Source: Magnetospirillum sulfuroxidans
GTDB lineage: Bacteria; Pseudomonadota; Alphaproteobacteria; Rhodospirillales; Magnetospirillaceae
Direction of reading: 5' to 3'
Length of the DNA: 60,333 bases
Assembly (NCBI RefSeq): GCF_018224925.1
Contig: NZ_JAGTUF010000019.1
Span: 1 to 60,333, forward strand
The notes beneath the pieces were generated by a model. That model ran no database searches. It was given only the letters and a program-made list of their open reading frames with translations, and had not been told where the DNA came from. Both the position numbers and the translations under genes were made by a program. The number at the start of each line of letters is the position of its first letter. Positions within the stretch are counted from its first letter, which is position 1. Of this stretch, positions 20,301-28,533 are shown in pieces.

Positions 20301-20677
20301 AGGAATTGCGGGCGGAAATCTTCCAGGAACAAAAGCGTTGGCCGGAAGTGGTCACCGCCCTTGAACAAATGGTCGAACCCCCCTTCGGTAATCTGCCGAT
20401 CGAGCCAAAGATGGCGCGACGGCTGATTGATCTGGCCACCGCCATGATCCTGGCCCGCGACGAACGCGGTCTCGCCCGGCTGCGCCGCACCTTCGGCCCC
20501 AAGATGGCCAAGACCGATTTCCGCGAAGCCTTCGCCCTGCTGACCGCCGAACCCGAGCGCGGGATCATCGATCCGGCCTCGGTCGCCGACAAGATCAAGC
20601 AGGTGCAAAGCTATCAAAGCTTCATGGCCGATTGGACCAAGCGCATGCAAAGCCAGGGCTTATCGTCGATCAACTAA
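17306..20677 (+). CDS. large exported TPR protein with AMIN-like N-terminal repeats
   Basis: About 1123 residues. A signal peptide or anchor (MLSFLRSFALLLLMTLLLGG..SAWA) is followed by three related beta-rich modules at roughly 17430-17690, 17790-18080 and 18330-18570. Each contains a G-x-x-x-T/A-x-x-x-R-x-V/L-F-D-W-like strand, reminiscent of AMIN/secretin-associated domains. The second and third are separated by a proline-rich linker (18100-18330). The rest, from about 19050 to 20560, is helical with tetratricopeptide-like pairs. It follows cheZ, suggesting a periplasmic or envelope role in motility. The start is uncertain (17258, 17306 or 17333). Function unknown. Confidence 0.75.
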   Translation: MAASAARIAMLSFLRSFALLLLMTLLLGGGSLSAWAQTSPRGAEHETFGRMVFDWNGPVQWSADVSADNKLAVRFDKPLSGDPKTLLKALPKYLKTATLAADRRSVSFDLARPVQLKTFQLGNATVIDMTDAKPAETKAAETKAAETKATGAAKPSLPVTDLMVRGGEHTGFNRLVFDWPKTVGYTVASTEGSATIAFDRPAKVNTTALAAALPADVRVSEIKPQDNGTAIVLALPAGMRLRHFTSGPKVAVDLVRAAGTEPPARSDGAPPPPLAPAMGTSEPLPTPAPAPDSPSAPIKAEPPAPMPSSPAAPTLSPPPLVRPEPTAAEPPPPPPKPVALVSLGVPFDQPTGAAIFRRAGWLWLVFDRKTEVDTKLLRRTGGDVVTQVEQVPGLKTGTALRLLTRTGYNPSVRKEGSLWVFDMAEQPLTPKATLPVNRQFDFEDRGRLLIPVADAPAKPIIFRDPEVGDQIQVMPVPAIGAGIRDHLVIPGAELLPTGQGIALLPLADGVRLDADRNGVEVSMPGGLYLSRDLPAPGSAPGAGSEGEGALISPGGPVDLSRWMRGGTDKFVPEHQKLMNRMAYIRPEEKNGQRLEVARHYLANGMAAEALGVLRLIAQTDPTMVDTANFAGVHGVAQYMMGHYPEAERDLSNPALAKDPQAQLWLAAARSKQSDQPSKQALLLRLAPEDMKGLHARLRMALGTEAVRSTAAAGDSKGANRIIEAMAGPGLSPRDLGTISHMQGIAAQAGKQWDQAIAKYQEAEDSQSRPDRAYAARARIELQLKRGLISTGEAIHQLEKLRFAWRGEDFEYQLLKRLGELLVTDGRYAEALRMMRSVVGNFPEHPDVATVQQAMSDTFEKLFLGGLADTLSPVAAIGLYDEFQDLTPSGTKGDEMIRKLADRLAAVDLLDRSAELLRHQVRFRLSGVEKARVGARLAFLQLSDRKPGPALEALDTSEVPDQPAELYDQRRYMRVRALADLGRSAEALALILNDNSERAKELRAEIFQEQKRWPEVVTALEQMVEPPFGNLPIEPKMARRLIDLATAMILARDERGLARLRRTFGPKMAKTDFREAFALLTAEPERGIIDPASVADKIKQVQSYQSFMADWTKRMQSQGLSSIN

Positions 20678-20739
20678 AGCGTTTTCCGATCCGTTGGGAT
20701 CAGCTTGGAAAGCACGACGAGCCCCCCCCCTCAAGCATC

Positions 20740-20940
20740 TCAGCGCCAAAACGGCTTGCGGCTTTCCTGTTCGGCCTGACAGCGGGTCAGACCGATATCA
20801 TCCAATTGATGCGCCGTCATAGCGCGTAATCGCGTCCGCTGCTGGCAGCGCTGCGGCCAGATCACCAGCACCAGCCATCCCCATCGCCACAGTAAGGCAG
20901 GCACCCCTGATCGCGGCGGGAAAGGCGGTATGGCGGCCAT
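20740..20940 (-). CDS. DUF1127 small basic protein
   Basis: A 66-residue protein with a tryptophan-rich hydrophobic N-terminal half and the DUF1127 signature at its C-terminus (MTAHQLDDIGLTRCQAEQES, then RKPFWR). DUF1127 proteins are small, arginine-rich and in some alphaproteobacteria take part in RNA or phosphate/carbon metabolism; the role here is unknown. Start 20940 has GAGAGAG at Shine-Dalgarno distance; the ATG at 20946 is possible. It is divergent from the ArsR-type gene. Confidence 0.75.
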   Translation of the reverse strand: MAAIPPFPPRSGVPALLWRWGWLVLVIWPQRCQQRTRLRAMTAHQLDDIGLTRCQAEQESRKPFWR

Positions 20941-21064
20941 GGACATCTCTCTCGGTCCGATATCGACGAGAAGCCTTCTTATCGCACTTCCGCGCCGCGA
21001 TGTTTCGGCGCCGGCCGAACCATGCCCGGCTGACGCCAGCGACACCGGCTGTTATCTTCTGCGC

Positions 21065-21784
21065 ATGCCCAATATCGCCTCGGCCAACGCTATCGCCGAA
21101 ATCGCCGCCCTGATCGGCGACGCCGCCCGCACCAATATGCTGTCCGCCTTGATGGGCGGACAGGCCCTGACGGCGGGCGAGTTGGCCGGCCACGCCAGTG
21201 TGACGGCGCAGACCGCCAGCGGCCACCTCGCCAAGATGCTGGCGGCCGGACTGCTCGCCCTGGAAAAGCAAGGCCGACACCGTTATTACCGATTGGCTTC
21301 CCCCGAAATCGCCCAGGCCCTGCAAGCCCTCATGGTCGTCGCCGCCTCCAGCCCCCGGCGTCACCACCCCATCGGCCCGCGCGATCAGGCATTGCGCCTC
21401 GCCCGCACCTGCTACGACCATCTGGCCGGACGGTTGGCGATCGCCATCACCGATTCACTTTACGCCGGCGGGCATGTCGTGCTGAACGACGGCGCCGCCC
21501 TGATCACCGCCAGCGGCACACGTTTCTTCGCCGAATTCGGAATCGAGCTCGGAACCGACACGTCGTCCCGCCGCGCCCTGTGCCGAACCTGTCTGGACTG
21601 GAGCGAACGCCGGCCGCATCTCGCCGGCCGCCTGGGGGCCGGCCTATTGTTGCGACTGCTGGAACTGGGCTGGATCACCCGGATCGCCGGGACTCGGGCA
21701 TTGGAAATCAGCCGGGCTGGAACCATCGGCCTAAGCACGGCCTTCCACCTGCCCGATGGATGGCAAATCCCTCCCTCTCCTTAA
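21065..21784 (+). CDS. ArsR-type winged-helix transcriptional regulator
   Basis: A 239-residue protein. Residues about 5-95 form an ArsR-like winged helix (DAARTNMLSALMGGQALTAG, AQTASGHLAKMLAAGLLALE, GRHRYYRLASPEIAQALQAL). The C-terminal half continues with RRHHPIGPRDQALRLARTCY and ALCRTCLDWSERRPHLAGRL, a module often fused to this subgroup. The two cysteines in CRTC could sense redox or metal, but no classical ArsR metal site is visible. The start at 21065 gives the family N-terminus. Its likely target is the shared region with the divergent DUF1127 gene, or its own promoter. Confidence 0.88.
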   Translation: MPNIASANAIAEIAALIGDAARTNMLSALMGGQALTAGELAGHASVTAQTASGHLAKMLAAGLLALEKQGRHRYYRLASPEIAQALQALMVVAASSPRRHHPIGPRDQALRLARTCYDHLAGRLAIAITDSLYAGGHVVLNDGAALITASGTRFFAEFGIELGTDTSSRRALCRTCLDWSERRPHLAGRLGAGLLLRLLELGWITRIAGTRALEISRAGTIGLSTAFHLPDGWQIPPSP

Positions 21785-21788
21785 AACC

Positions 21789-21822
21789 ATATCCCGCTGA
21801 TCGGGACCGATCAGCGGGATAT
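21789..21822. terminator. 16-bp perfect inverted repeat between arsR-type gene and speD
   Basis: The arms 21789-21804 (atatcccgctgatcgg) and 21807-21822 are perfect reverse complements with only 2 nt between. It lies 5 bp after the regulator stop, with AAAA to its left and only a weak T-run 12 nt to its right. It may be a terminator or an operator for the speD transcript. Confidence 0.55.
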
Positions 21823-21946
21823 GATCAACGTCCTTTTCTCGACGCTCCGCCGACCGATAGCGTCATTCTCGGGGTTTTTCCTTGCATCGCACGCCCCTTT
21901 GGGGGATAACCCGCCCCTTGTCCATCTACTGGTTTGGAGGGGAGCA

Positions 21947-22438
21947 ATGGCTCAGGCTCTTGCCCGACTGGGGATGAACTCGGCGGTCGATCCGAGGAAT
22001 ACCCAAGACAGCACCGTCGTTGACATCAAGCCCGAGGCCAAGTCATGGCCCGAGGCTGACAACGGCAAGGATTATTACGTGTCGCGCAATGGCGTCAAAT
22101 TTGCCGGCACGCATCTGTTGATCGACCTGTGGGGCGCCAGCAAGCTTGATGATATCGAGCTGGTGGAACAGGCTTTGCGCCGTTGCGCCATCGAAGGTGG
22201 CGCCACTATTTTGCATTGCCATCTGCATCACTTTCAGCCCAACGGCGGCATTTCCGGCGTTCTGGTGCTGGCGGAAAGCCATATTTCCATCCATTCATGG
22301 CCGGAACGCGGCTATGCGGCGCTGGATATCTTCATGTGCGGCGAGTGCGACCCTTACAAGGCCGTTCCGATCCTCAAAGAAGCCTTTTCCCCCGATTACG
22401 TCACCTTGGCGGAAAACAAGCGGGGCCTGACGCCGTGA
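21947..22438 (+). CDS. speD: S-adenosylmethionine decarboxylase proenzyme
   Basis: A 163-residue bacterial class 1 AdoMet decarboxylase. Autocleavage before Ser111 in LAE-SHISIHSWPE yields the pyruvoyl group; the surrounding HSWPERGYAALDIFMCGEC is the family signature. The enzyme makes decarboxylated AdoMet, the aminopropyl donor for spermidine. Start 21947 has a strong GGAGGGGAG upstream. The stop overlaps the speE GTG start as GTGA, so the two are coupled. Confidence 0.96.
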   Translation: MAQALARLGMNSAVDPRNTQDSTVVDIKPEAKSWPEADNGKDYYVSRNGVKFAGTHLLIDLWGASKLDDIELVEQALRRCAIEGGATILHCHLHHFQPNGGISGVLVLAESHISIHSWPERGYAALDIFMCGECDPYKAVPILKEAFSPDYVTLAENKRGLTP

Positions 22439-23292
22439 ATGAGGAATGGTTCCGCGAGGAATTGTATCCCCATTGGCGCCAAAGCTTCCAGATCACCCGG
22501 GAGCTTTACCGCGCCAATGACGGCTTGCAGGACATCGTCTTGTTCGAAACCCCCGGCTTCGGCCGGGTGTTGACCCTGGACGGGGTGATCCAAGTCACCA
22601 CCGGCGATGAATTCGTTTATCACGAGATGTTGGCCCATGTGCCGATCTACGCCCATGGCGCGGTCAAATCCGCCTGTGTCGTCGGTGGCGGCGATGGCGG
22701 CATGCTGCGGGAAATCCTTAAGCATGCCAGCGTCGAGCAGGTGGTTCTGGTCGAAATCGACGCCGCCGTGGTCGAATTCTGCCGCCAACACATGCCGACC
22801 GTCTCGGCCGGCGCCTTCGATGATCCGCGTACCGAGATCGTGATCGCCGACGGCTTGAAATACATGGCCGAAACCACCCGCAGATTCGATCTGATCGTCA
22901 TCGATTCCACCGATCCCATCGGCCCCGGCGGCGTCTTGTTCACCGAGCAATTCTATAAGGATTGCGCCCGCTGCCTGACCGCCGAAGGCATCGTCGTCAA
23001 CCAGAACGGCGTCCCCTTCCTGCAAGGCGAGGAAGTGACCGACACCTATCTGCGACGCCGCCCCCATTACGCCGATGTCGGTTTTTACATGGCCGCTGTA
23101 CCCACTTATGTCGGTGGCCTGATGGCCTTGGGCTGGGCCTCGGCCAGTTCGCGCCCTCGCGGGGAAACCGTGGAAACTATCGCCGCCCGCTTTCAGGCGG
23201 CACCCGTGACGACCCGCTATTACACCCCAGAGATTCACAAAGCCGCCTTTGCTCTGCCCCAATACGTCCAGGCGCTGATCCCGCGGGATTAG
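22435..23292 (+). CDS. speE: spermidine synthase
   Basis: A 285-residue aminopropyltransferase. The decarboxylated-AdoMet site GGGDGG is at about 84-89, the acidic VLVEIDA follows, and the catalytic aspartate lies in VIDSTDPIGPGG (Asp157/160). I start at the GTG at 22435, which overlaps the speD stop by 4 bp; the open frame begins earlier but that part is the speD shadow. It uses the product of speD and putrescine. Confidence 0.96.
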   Translation: MNEEWFREELYPHWRQSFQITRELYRANDGLQDIVLFETPGFGRVLTLDGVIQVTTGDEFVYHEMLAHVPIYAHGAVKSACVVGGGDGGMLREILKHASVEQVVLVEIDAAVVEFCRQHMPTVSAGAFDDPRTEIVIADGLKYMAETTRRFDLIVIDSTDPIGPGGVLFTEQFYKDCARCLTAEGIVVNQNGVPFLQGEEVTDTYLRRRPHYADVGFYMAAVPTYVGGLMALGWASASSRPRGETVETIAARFQAAPVTTRYYTPEIHKAAFALPQYVQALIPRD

Positions 23293-23656
23293 CGCGTTCG
23301 CCGACCTCGCCGGGCCATTGCTTGCAAGAACACGCGCCGATGGCCCCGCATCGGCTGTGATGCCCGCGCCACGCCGCGGGGAGATCGCTTGCTGGAAAGC
23401 TTGCCCAGGATTTCACGCTTCCCCTCTCGCGCAATGTTCCTGTCGCCCTTGACGCCCGCGCGCCCGATCCCCAATTGTCTTTACGATAGAGGTCTATTGA
23501 TTTAAGAATAAGACTTCGCCACTTTTTCCACCATAAAGTGCCGAACTCATCGGGAGGTCTGATGCTCTCCGCCCCTGGTTCATCGACCGTCTTGGGTCCC
23601 CCTCCCTGCGTCCGCCCCCTTGGCAGGCACGGCCGGCTTCGGCCTTAGCGACGCAC
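23293..23656. other. 364-bp intergenic region upstream of the hybrid kinase
   Basis: No gene is convincing here. The left part is GC-rich; from about 23475 to 23545 it becomes AT-rich (tctttacgatagag, attgatttaagaataag), which is where I would look for the kinase promoter. No clear hairpin terminator follows speE. Confidence 0.4.
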
Positions 23657-26600
23657 ATGGAGAGACTAACCTCGACGAACGCCGAAATGCATGGCCGAAA
23701 AGCGGGGATGGTCGATGGCATGGGGTCGAAGGGACTGCACCCCCTGAAACTTTTCCTGCCTCTGGCGACCTTGATCATCGCGGTGGCTCTTTTCATCAGC
23801 TCTGTGCTGATTGGCAGCGATCTGGACCGGATCGCGACCCAACGCGCCAACCTTGTCCGTTCCGGCATGGTCAAGTTGGGCGATACTCTCAGAGTGCCGC
23901 TACACCATCTGCTGTCATTGCCGAATGAACGGCAAGTCCGCGCCGCCATCGAGATGCCAACCCCCACGACCTTGGCCGGCATGGCCGAGGGACTTTTGAC
24001 GTTACTGCAACGCAATCCCCAATACGATCAGGCCCGCTGGCTTGATGAACGCGGGCAGGAACGGGTCAGGATTGAACGTGGAGCATACGGCGGCGCGCCG
24101 GTGGTCGTGCCCGCGACCAAGCTACAAAACAAAGCCGACCGGACCTATTTCACCAAAACCGCCGAGCAGGATATCGGCACCGTCTATACGTCCGAATTCG
24201 ACCTGAATGTCGAGAACGGCAAAATCGAGGTCCCATTTAAACCGGCCCTGCGCATCGCCACCCCGGTTGCCGATCGCACCGGCACCCGGCGCGGCATCAT
24301 CATCGTCAACATCCTGGGCCAGCCGGCGTTGGATGCGTTCAACCGTGTGGTCAATGCCGACGACAACCATGTCATGCTGCTCAACCAAGGGGGGTACTGG
24401 CTCTCCAGCCCGGATGCCGGGGATTCGTGGGGCTTCATGTTCGGGCGAACCGAAACCTTTGCCACACGCTATCCCGAAATCTGGAAGCGCATAACCCAAG
24501 CTGAAACCGGGCAAATCCTTGATGCCAGCGGCTTGTGGAATTGGCAGACGGTCACGGCGGAAACCGCCGGAAGAGCGGGGGCGAACCGGCAAGATGAACC
24601 CTATTGGCGGGTGGTGTCGCACCTGCCGGCGGATAAAATCACCGCGGTCATTCTCGGGACCGCCGTCGTCGCCGCATCAATCACCCTATCGCTGCTGATC
24701 ATCGTCGGCATCATGAGCTGGCAATTGGCCGCCCGCTCGAGATTGCGGCTCGAAGCCCTGGAGGCCCGCGCCAAAGCCGAAGCCGAAGCCGAAGAGCGCC
24801 AGCGTAAATTGGTCGAACTCGAGCGCGCCCAACGCGTTAGCGCAACACTCAACGCCATCGTGGATTCTTCGGAAGACGCGGTCATCAGCAAAACCCTGGA
24901 CGGCGTCATTACCAGTTGGAACCCCGGAGCCGAACGATTATTCGGATTTGCCGCCGACGAAGCCATCGGCCGGGCGATGACCATACTGTTTCCACGCGAC
25001 ATGGAGCACGAGGAACGACAGATCCTGGAGCGCCTGGCCAAGGGCGAAGCCGTCAGTCATTTTGAAACCGTTCGCCGCCATAAGGACGGCCATCTCATTC
25101 CGGTTTCAGTAACCATTTCACCCATCCGCGACGCCGAAGGCCGCGTCGTCGGCGCGTCAAAAATCGCCCGCGACATCAGCGAAGCCAAGAAAATCCAGGC
25201 TGAACTGGAACGACACCGCGCCCACCTCGAATCCCTGGTCGATCAGCGCACCGCGCAATTATCGCAAACCAACGACCTTCTTTGCCTCCGCGACAAGTTC
25301 ATCACCACCGTCACGGACAATCTTCCCGGCATGGTCGGCTACTGGGATCGGGATTTGCGCTGCCGCTTCGCCAATCGAGCCTATGTCGAGTGGTTCGGCA
25401 AACCTTCCCAACAGATCCTCGGCAGGTCAATGCACGAGCTGTTGGGGGAAGCTTTCTGCCAAGAAAGCCAGCCCCTTATTACCGCGGTGCTGGCCGGCGA
25501 AACCCAACAATTCGAAAGAAGCGTCACCACCGCCTCCGGTGCGAGCCACTTTGTCCTCGCCTATTACATTCCTGATTTCGACGGCGATTCGGTGATCGGC
25601 TTTTTCGTTCTGGTCACCAATGTGACGCCGATCAAGCAGGCCGAGGTCGAACTGCGCACGGCCAACGAAAAACTTAGCGCCGCCTATGCCGAGACCAAGG
25701 CGGCCGATCTCGCCAAAAGCCAATTCCTCGCCAATATGAGCCACGAGATCCGCACGCCGATGAACGCCATTCTTGGCTTCGCCGAAGTGTTGCGCCAAGA
25801 CAGCGAGATTTCGCCCAAAAGCGCCCGTTACGTTCAAACCATTTTGCATTCCGCCCAAGCTTTGCTGGCGATCATCAACGATATTCTTGATGTTTCGAAG
25901 CTGGAGAGCGGCAAGTTCGCGCTTGAGGTCGTGAGCTTCCACCTGCCCAACGCCTTGGCCGATGTCTTGAATTTGGTGGAACAGCGGGCGGCGGAAAACA
26001 GTTTGCAGATCGTCATGGAATACGATGTCGGCTTGCCTGTCCGGGTCATGGGCGATCCGACCCGACTGCGCCAAGTGATCCTCAATTTAGTCGGCAACGC
26101 CATCAAATTTACCCCAAAGGGGGGGGTCCACATCACCATCCAGGCCGCAGAACAGCCGGAAATGATGCATTTCTGCGTCACCGACACCGGCATTGGCATG
26201 ACCGCCGAACAGCTGAGCAAGGTCTTTCAACCGTTTTCCCAAGCCGATGCCAGCACCACCCGCCGCTTTGGCGGAACCGGCCTGGGCACGACGATCTCCA
26301 AGCAGATCGTCGAGATGATGCAAGGACGGATATGGGCCGAGAGCGAATACGGCAAGGGGGCCGCCTTTCATTTCACCGCTCATCTGCCGGCAGCCCCCGA
26401 AGGCATGAAATGCTTGTACGAAGACGGCGGCGCCTCGACCGTCGGCTACGTCTCCCCCCGGCTTTTCAAGGTCTTGCTGGCCGAAGATATCGAGGTCAAC
26501 GCCACCTTGGCCATGCTCCGCCTGCGGGAACAAGGCCACCAGGTCGATTGGGTCAAGACCGGACGAGAAGCTGTCGCCGCCTATGAAGCGGACAGTTACG

Positions 26601-27493
26601 ACCTTGTGCTCATGGATGTGATGATGCCGGACATGGATGGATTAGAGGCAACGCGGCGGATACGGGCGCTGGAAGCGCAAGGGGGGCCCCCCATTTCCAT
26701 CCTTGCCCTGACCGCCAGCGTCATGCGCGAAGACAACGAAAAGTGCATCGCCGCCGGAATGGACGGCATCGAAGCCAAGCCCATTGATTTCGGCCGCCTG
26801 TTCGCGACCATCGAACAGACCGTCCCCAAGGGGGTGGGCCAGCCCTGCACGGTTCTGAGAAGTGAATTCATCGCGCCGACGCAAGCTCTCGATTTCAGCG
26901 GGCTCGACGGCGTCGCCGATCTGGAAAAGGCGCTCCTGAACTGGCGCATCCCCGAGGCCTATGCCAAGGCCCTGATATCCTTTGCCGGGGAACACGGCGA
27001 TAGCGTCGCGGCGATAGAGCGCCTGCTTTTTGACACCCCCGACAGCGCGGAACCGGCCCGCGCCCTGCTTCACGCCTTGAAAGGGGTCGCCGGCAACCTT
27101 GCCCTGAACAAAATCGCCGATCTCGCCGCCAGTATCGATTCCGATCTCAAGGCCAAGAACCGCGCCAAGGCCGCAATGACGCTTCCCGCCTTGCAAGCCG
27201 CCCTGCGCCAAGCGGTCGATGCCATTGCCAACCTCGCCCGGCAAGACGGCGAAAGCAACCATGCGCCAGACAGCGCAACCGCCGAGGCCGTGCGGCAGCT
27301 GTTGTTGGATTTGCTGGTGGCGTTGGAAAGCCTTGACCCCGATCGCATCGAACCGGTTTTCGACACGCTGTCCCAGCACCTGCCCAAAGCCAAGCTCACC
27401 GTGATCGGAAAACGAATAGAGGCCTTCGACTTTGACGCGGCGGCGGCCGAAACCCGAAGGCTTGCCGCCGACCTTGGCGCCAGACTGGATTGA
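23657..27493 (+). CDS. hybrid sensor histidine kinase (dCache-like, 2 PAS, HisKA, HATPase, REC, Hpt)
   Basis: A 1278-residue membrane kinase. TM1 is about 31-52, a Cache-like periplasmic sensor (with FKPALRIATPVAD) runs to about 325, and TM2 is about 328-352. Two PAS domains span about 395-510 and 548-665. HisKA carries SHEIRTPMN (His696). The HATPase region has NLVGNAIKF, DTGIGM and GGTGLGT. A receiver domain has Asp987 in LMDVMMPDMDG, and an Hpt domain has His1139 in LLHALKGVAGN. It is a complete unorthodox phosphorelay. The HD-GYP response regulator begins 7 bp after its stop and is the obvious output partner. Confidence 0.94.
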   Translation: MERLTSTNAEMHGRKAGMVDGMGSKGLHPLKLFLPLATLIIAVALFISSVLIGSDLDRIATQRANLVRSGMVKLGDTLRVPLHHLLSLPNERQVRAAIEMPTPTTLAGMAEGLLTLLQRNPQYDQARWLDERGQERVRIERGAYGGAPVVVPATKLQNKADRTYFTKTAEQDIGTVYTSEFDLNVENGKIEVPFKPALRIATPVADRTGTRRGIIIVNILGQPALDAFNRVVNADDNHVMLLNQGGYWLSSPDAGDSWGFMFGRTETFATRYPEIWKRITQAETGQILDASGLWNWQTVTAETAGRAGANRQDEPYWRVVSHLPADKITAVILGTAVVAASITLSLLIIVGIMSWQLAARSRLRLEALEARAKAEAEAEERQRKLVELERAQRVSATLNAIVDSSEDAVISKTLDGVITSWNPGAERLFGFAADEAIGRAMTILFPRDMEHEERQILERLAKGEAVSHFETVRRHKDGHLIPVSVTISPIRDAEGRVVGASKIARDISEAKKIQAELERHRAHLESLVDQRTAQLSQTNDLLCLRDKFITTVTDNLPGMVGYWDRDLRCRFANRAYVEWFGKPSQQILGRSMHELLGEAFCQESQPLITAVLAGETQQFERSVTTASGASHFVLAYYIPDFDGDSVIGFFVLVTNVTPIKQAEVELRTANEKLSAAYAETKAADLAKSQFLANMSHEIRTPMNAILGFAEVLRQDSEISPKSARYVQTILHSAQALLAIINDILDVSKLESGKFALEVVSFHLPNALADVLNLVEQRAAENSLQIVMEYDVGLPVRVMGDPTRLRQVILNLVGNAIKFTPKGGVHITIQAAEQPEMMHFCVTDTGIGMTAEQLSKVFQPFSQADASTTRRFGGTGLGTTISKQIVEMMQGRIWAESEYGKGAAFHFTAHLPAAPEGMKCLYEDGGASTVGYVSPRLFKVLLAEDIEVNATLAMLRLREQGHQVDWVKTGREAVAAYEADSYDLVLMDVMMPDMDGLEATRRIRALEAQGGPPISILALTASVMREDNEKCIAAGMDGIEAKPIDFGRLFATIEQTVPKGVGQPCTVLRSEFIAPTQALDFSGLDGVADLEKALLNWRIPEAYAKALISFAGEHGDSVAAIERLLFDTPDSAEPARALLHALKGVAGNLALNKIADLAASIDSDLKAKNRAKAAMTLPALQAALRQAVDAIANLARQDGESNHAPDSATAEAVRQLLLDLLVALESLDPDRIEPVFDTLSQHLPKAKLTVIGKRIEAFDFDAAAAETRRLAADLGARLD

Positions 27494-27499
27494 CGCACC

Positions 27500-28486
27500 A
27501 TGACCAAGAAGATCCTCGCCGTCGATGACGTCCCCAACAATCTCCAGATTCTTCGTCAGATTTTGCGCGACCATTACCAACTGATCTTTGCCGCCAATGG
27601 CGAAAAGGCCCTGGAGGCGGCGGCCAAGCATCACCCTGACCTCATTCTCCTTGACGTCATGATGCCCAACATGGGCGGCTACGAAGTGTGCCGCAAGCTC
27701 AAGGAAAATCCGACGACACGGGATATCCCAGTGATCTTCGTCACCGCCATGAGCGAAATGGAAGACGAAGCGCAAGGCTTTGATGCCGGCGCGGTGGATT
27801 ACATCCTCAAACCGGTATCCGCCCCGATCTTGCTGCGCAGAATACAGACTCACCTGTCCTTGGTGCGGGCACAGGAACTTGAAGCCAGCCACCGGCAGGC
27901 GATTTTCATGCTGGGGAAGGCCGGCCATTACAACGACAACGATACCGGCCTGCATATCTGGCGCATGGCGGCCTATGCCCGCGCCCTGGCGGTGGCGGCG
28001 GGGTGGCCCGAACATATGGCCGAGCGGCTGGAACTGGCCGCCCCCATGCACGACACCGGCAAGATCGGCATTCCCGATTCCATTTTAAAGGCGCCCCGCG
28101 CATTGACGGCGGAGGAATGGGCGATCATGAAGCGGCACACCGAAATCGGCCACGGCATCATGAGCCAATCCGAGAGTCCGATCTTCGTGATGGCGGCGGA
28201 AATCGCTCTTTGTCATCACGAGAAATGGGATGGCAGCGGCTATCCTGCCGGCCGCGTCGGCGCGGCGATCCCCGAATCGGCCCGCATCGTCGCCGTCGCC
28301 GACGTCTTTGACGCCTTGACCACCAAACGCCCCTATAAGGAAGCTTGGAGCGTGAAAGACAGCATGGCGGAAATCCGAAAAAACACCGGCAGTCATTTTG
28401 AACCGCGACTGAGCGCACTCTTCGACGAGATCTTGCCCGAGATCTTGCTGATCAAGGATGAATGGAACGCCAAGGAAGCCGAATAA
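27500..28486 (+). CDS. response regulator with HD-GYP domain (predicted c-di-GMP phosphodiesterase)
   Basis: A 328-residue protein. The N-terminal receiver has Asp52 in LLDVMMPNMGG and Lys104 in ILKPVS. The C-terminal HD-GYP domain has HDTGKIGIPD (184-185) and HHEKWDGSGYP, with GYP at 247-249, so the metal and GYP motifs are intact. The family hydrolyses c-di-GMP, which would favour swimming over sessile growth. Encoded 7 bp after the hybrid kinase; its receiver is the likely acceptor of phosphate from the kinase Hpt domain. Confidence 0.94.
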   Translation: MTKKILAVDDVPNNLQILRQILRDHYQLIFAANGEKALEAAAKHHPDLILLDVMMPNMGGYEVCRKLKENPTTRDIPVIFVTAMSEMEDEAQGFDAGAVDYILKPVSAPILLRRIQTHLSLVRAQELEASHRQAIFMLGKAGHYNDNDTGLHIWRMAAYARALAVAAGWPEHMAERLELAAPMHDTGKIGIPDSILKAPRALTAEEWAIMKRHTEIGHGIMSQSESPIFVMAAEIALCHHEKWDGSGYPAGRVGAAIPESARIVAVADVFDALTTKRPYKEAWSVKDSMAEIRKNTGSHFEPRLSALFDEILPEILLIKDEWNAKEAE

Positions 28487-28507
28487 GGGGGCTTGCCCCC
28501 CTCTCTT
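28487..28507 (+). terminator. short GC hairpin after the HD-GYP gene
   Basis: ggggg-cttg-ccccc directly after the stop codon, followed by ctctctt. It is weak but well placed. Confidence 0.4.
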
Positions 28508-28533
28508 CAAAGCCTTGACTCTGTTTTTCCTCC

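Noticed and set aside
21823-21946. Riboswitch in the speD leader.
   Set aside because: Apart from the dyad just upstream, no conserved SAM- or polyamine-type riboswitch core is recognisable.
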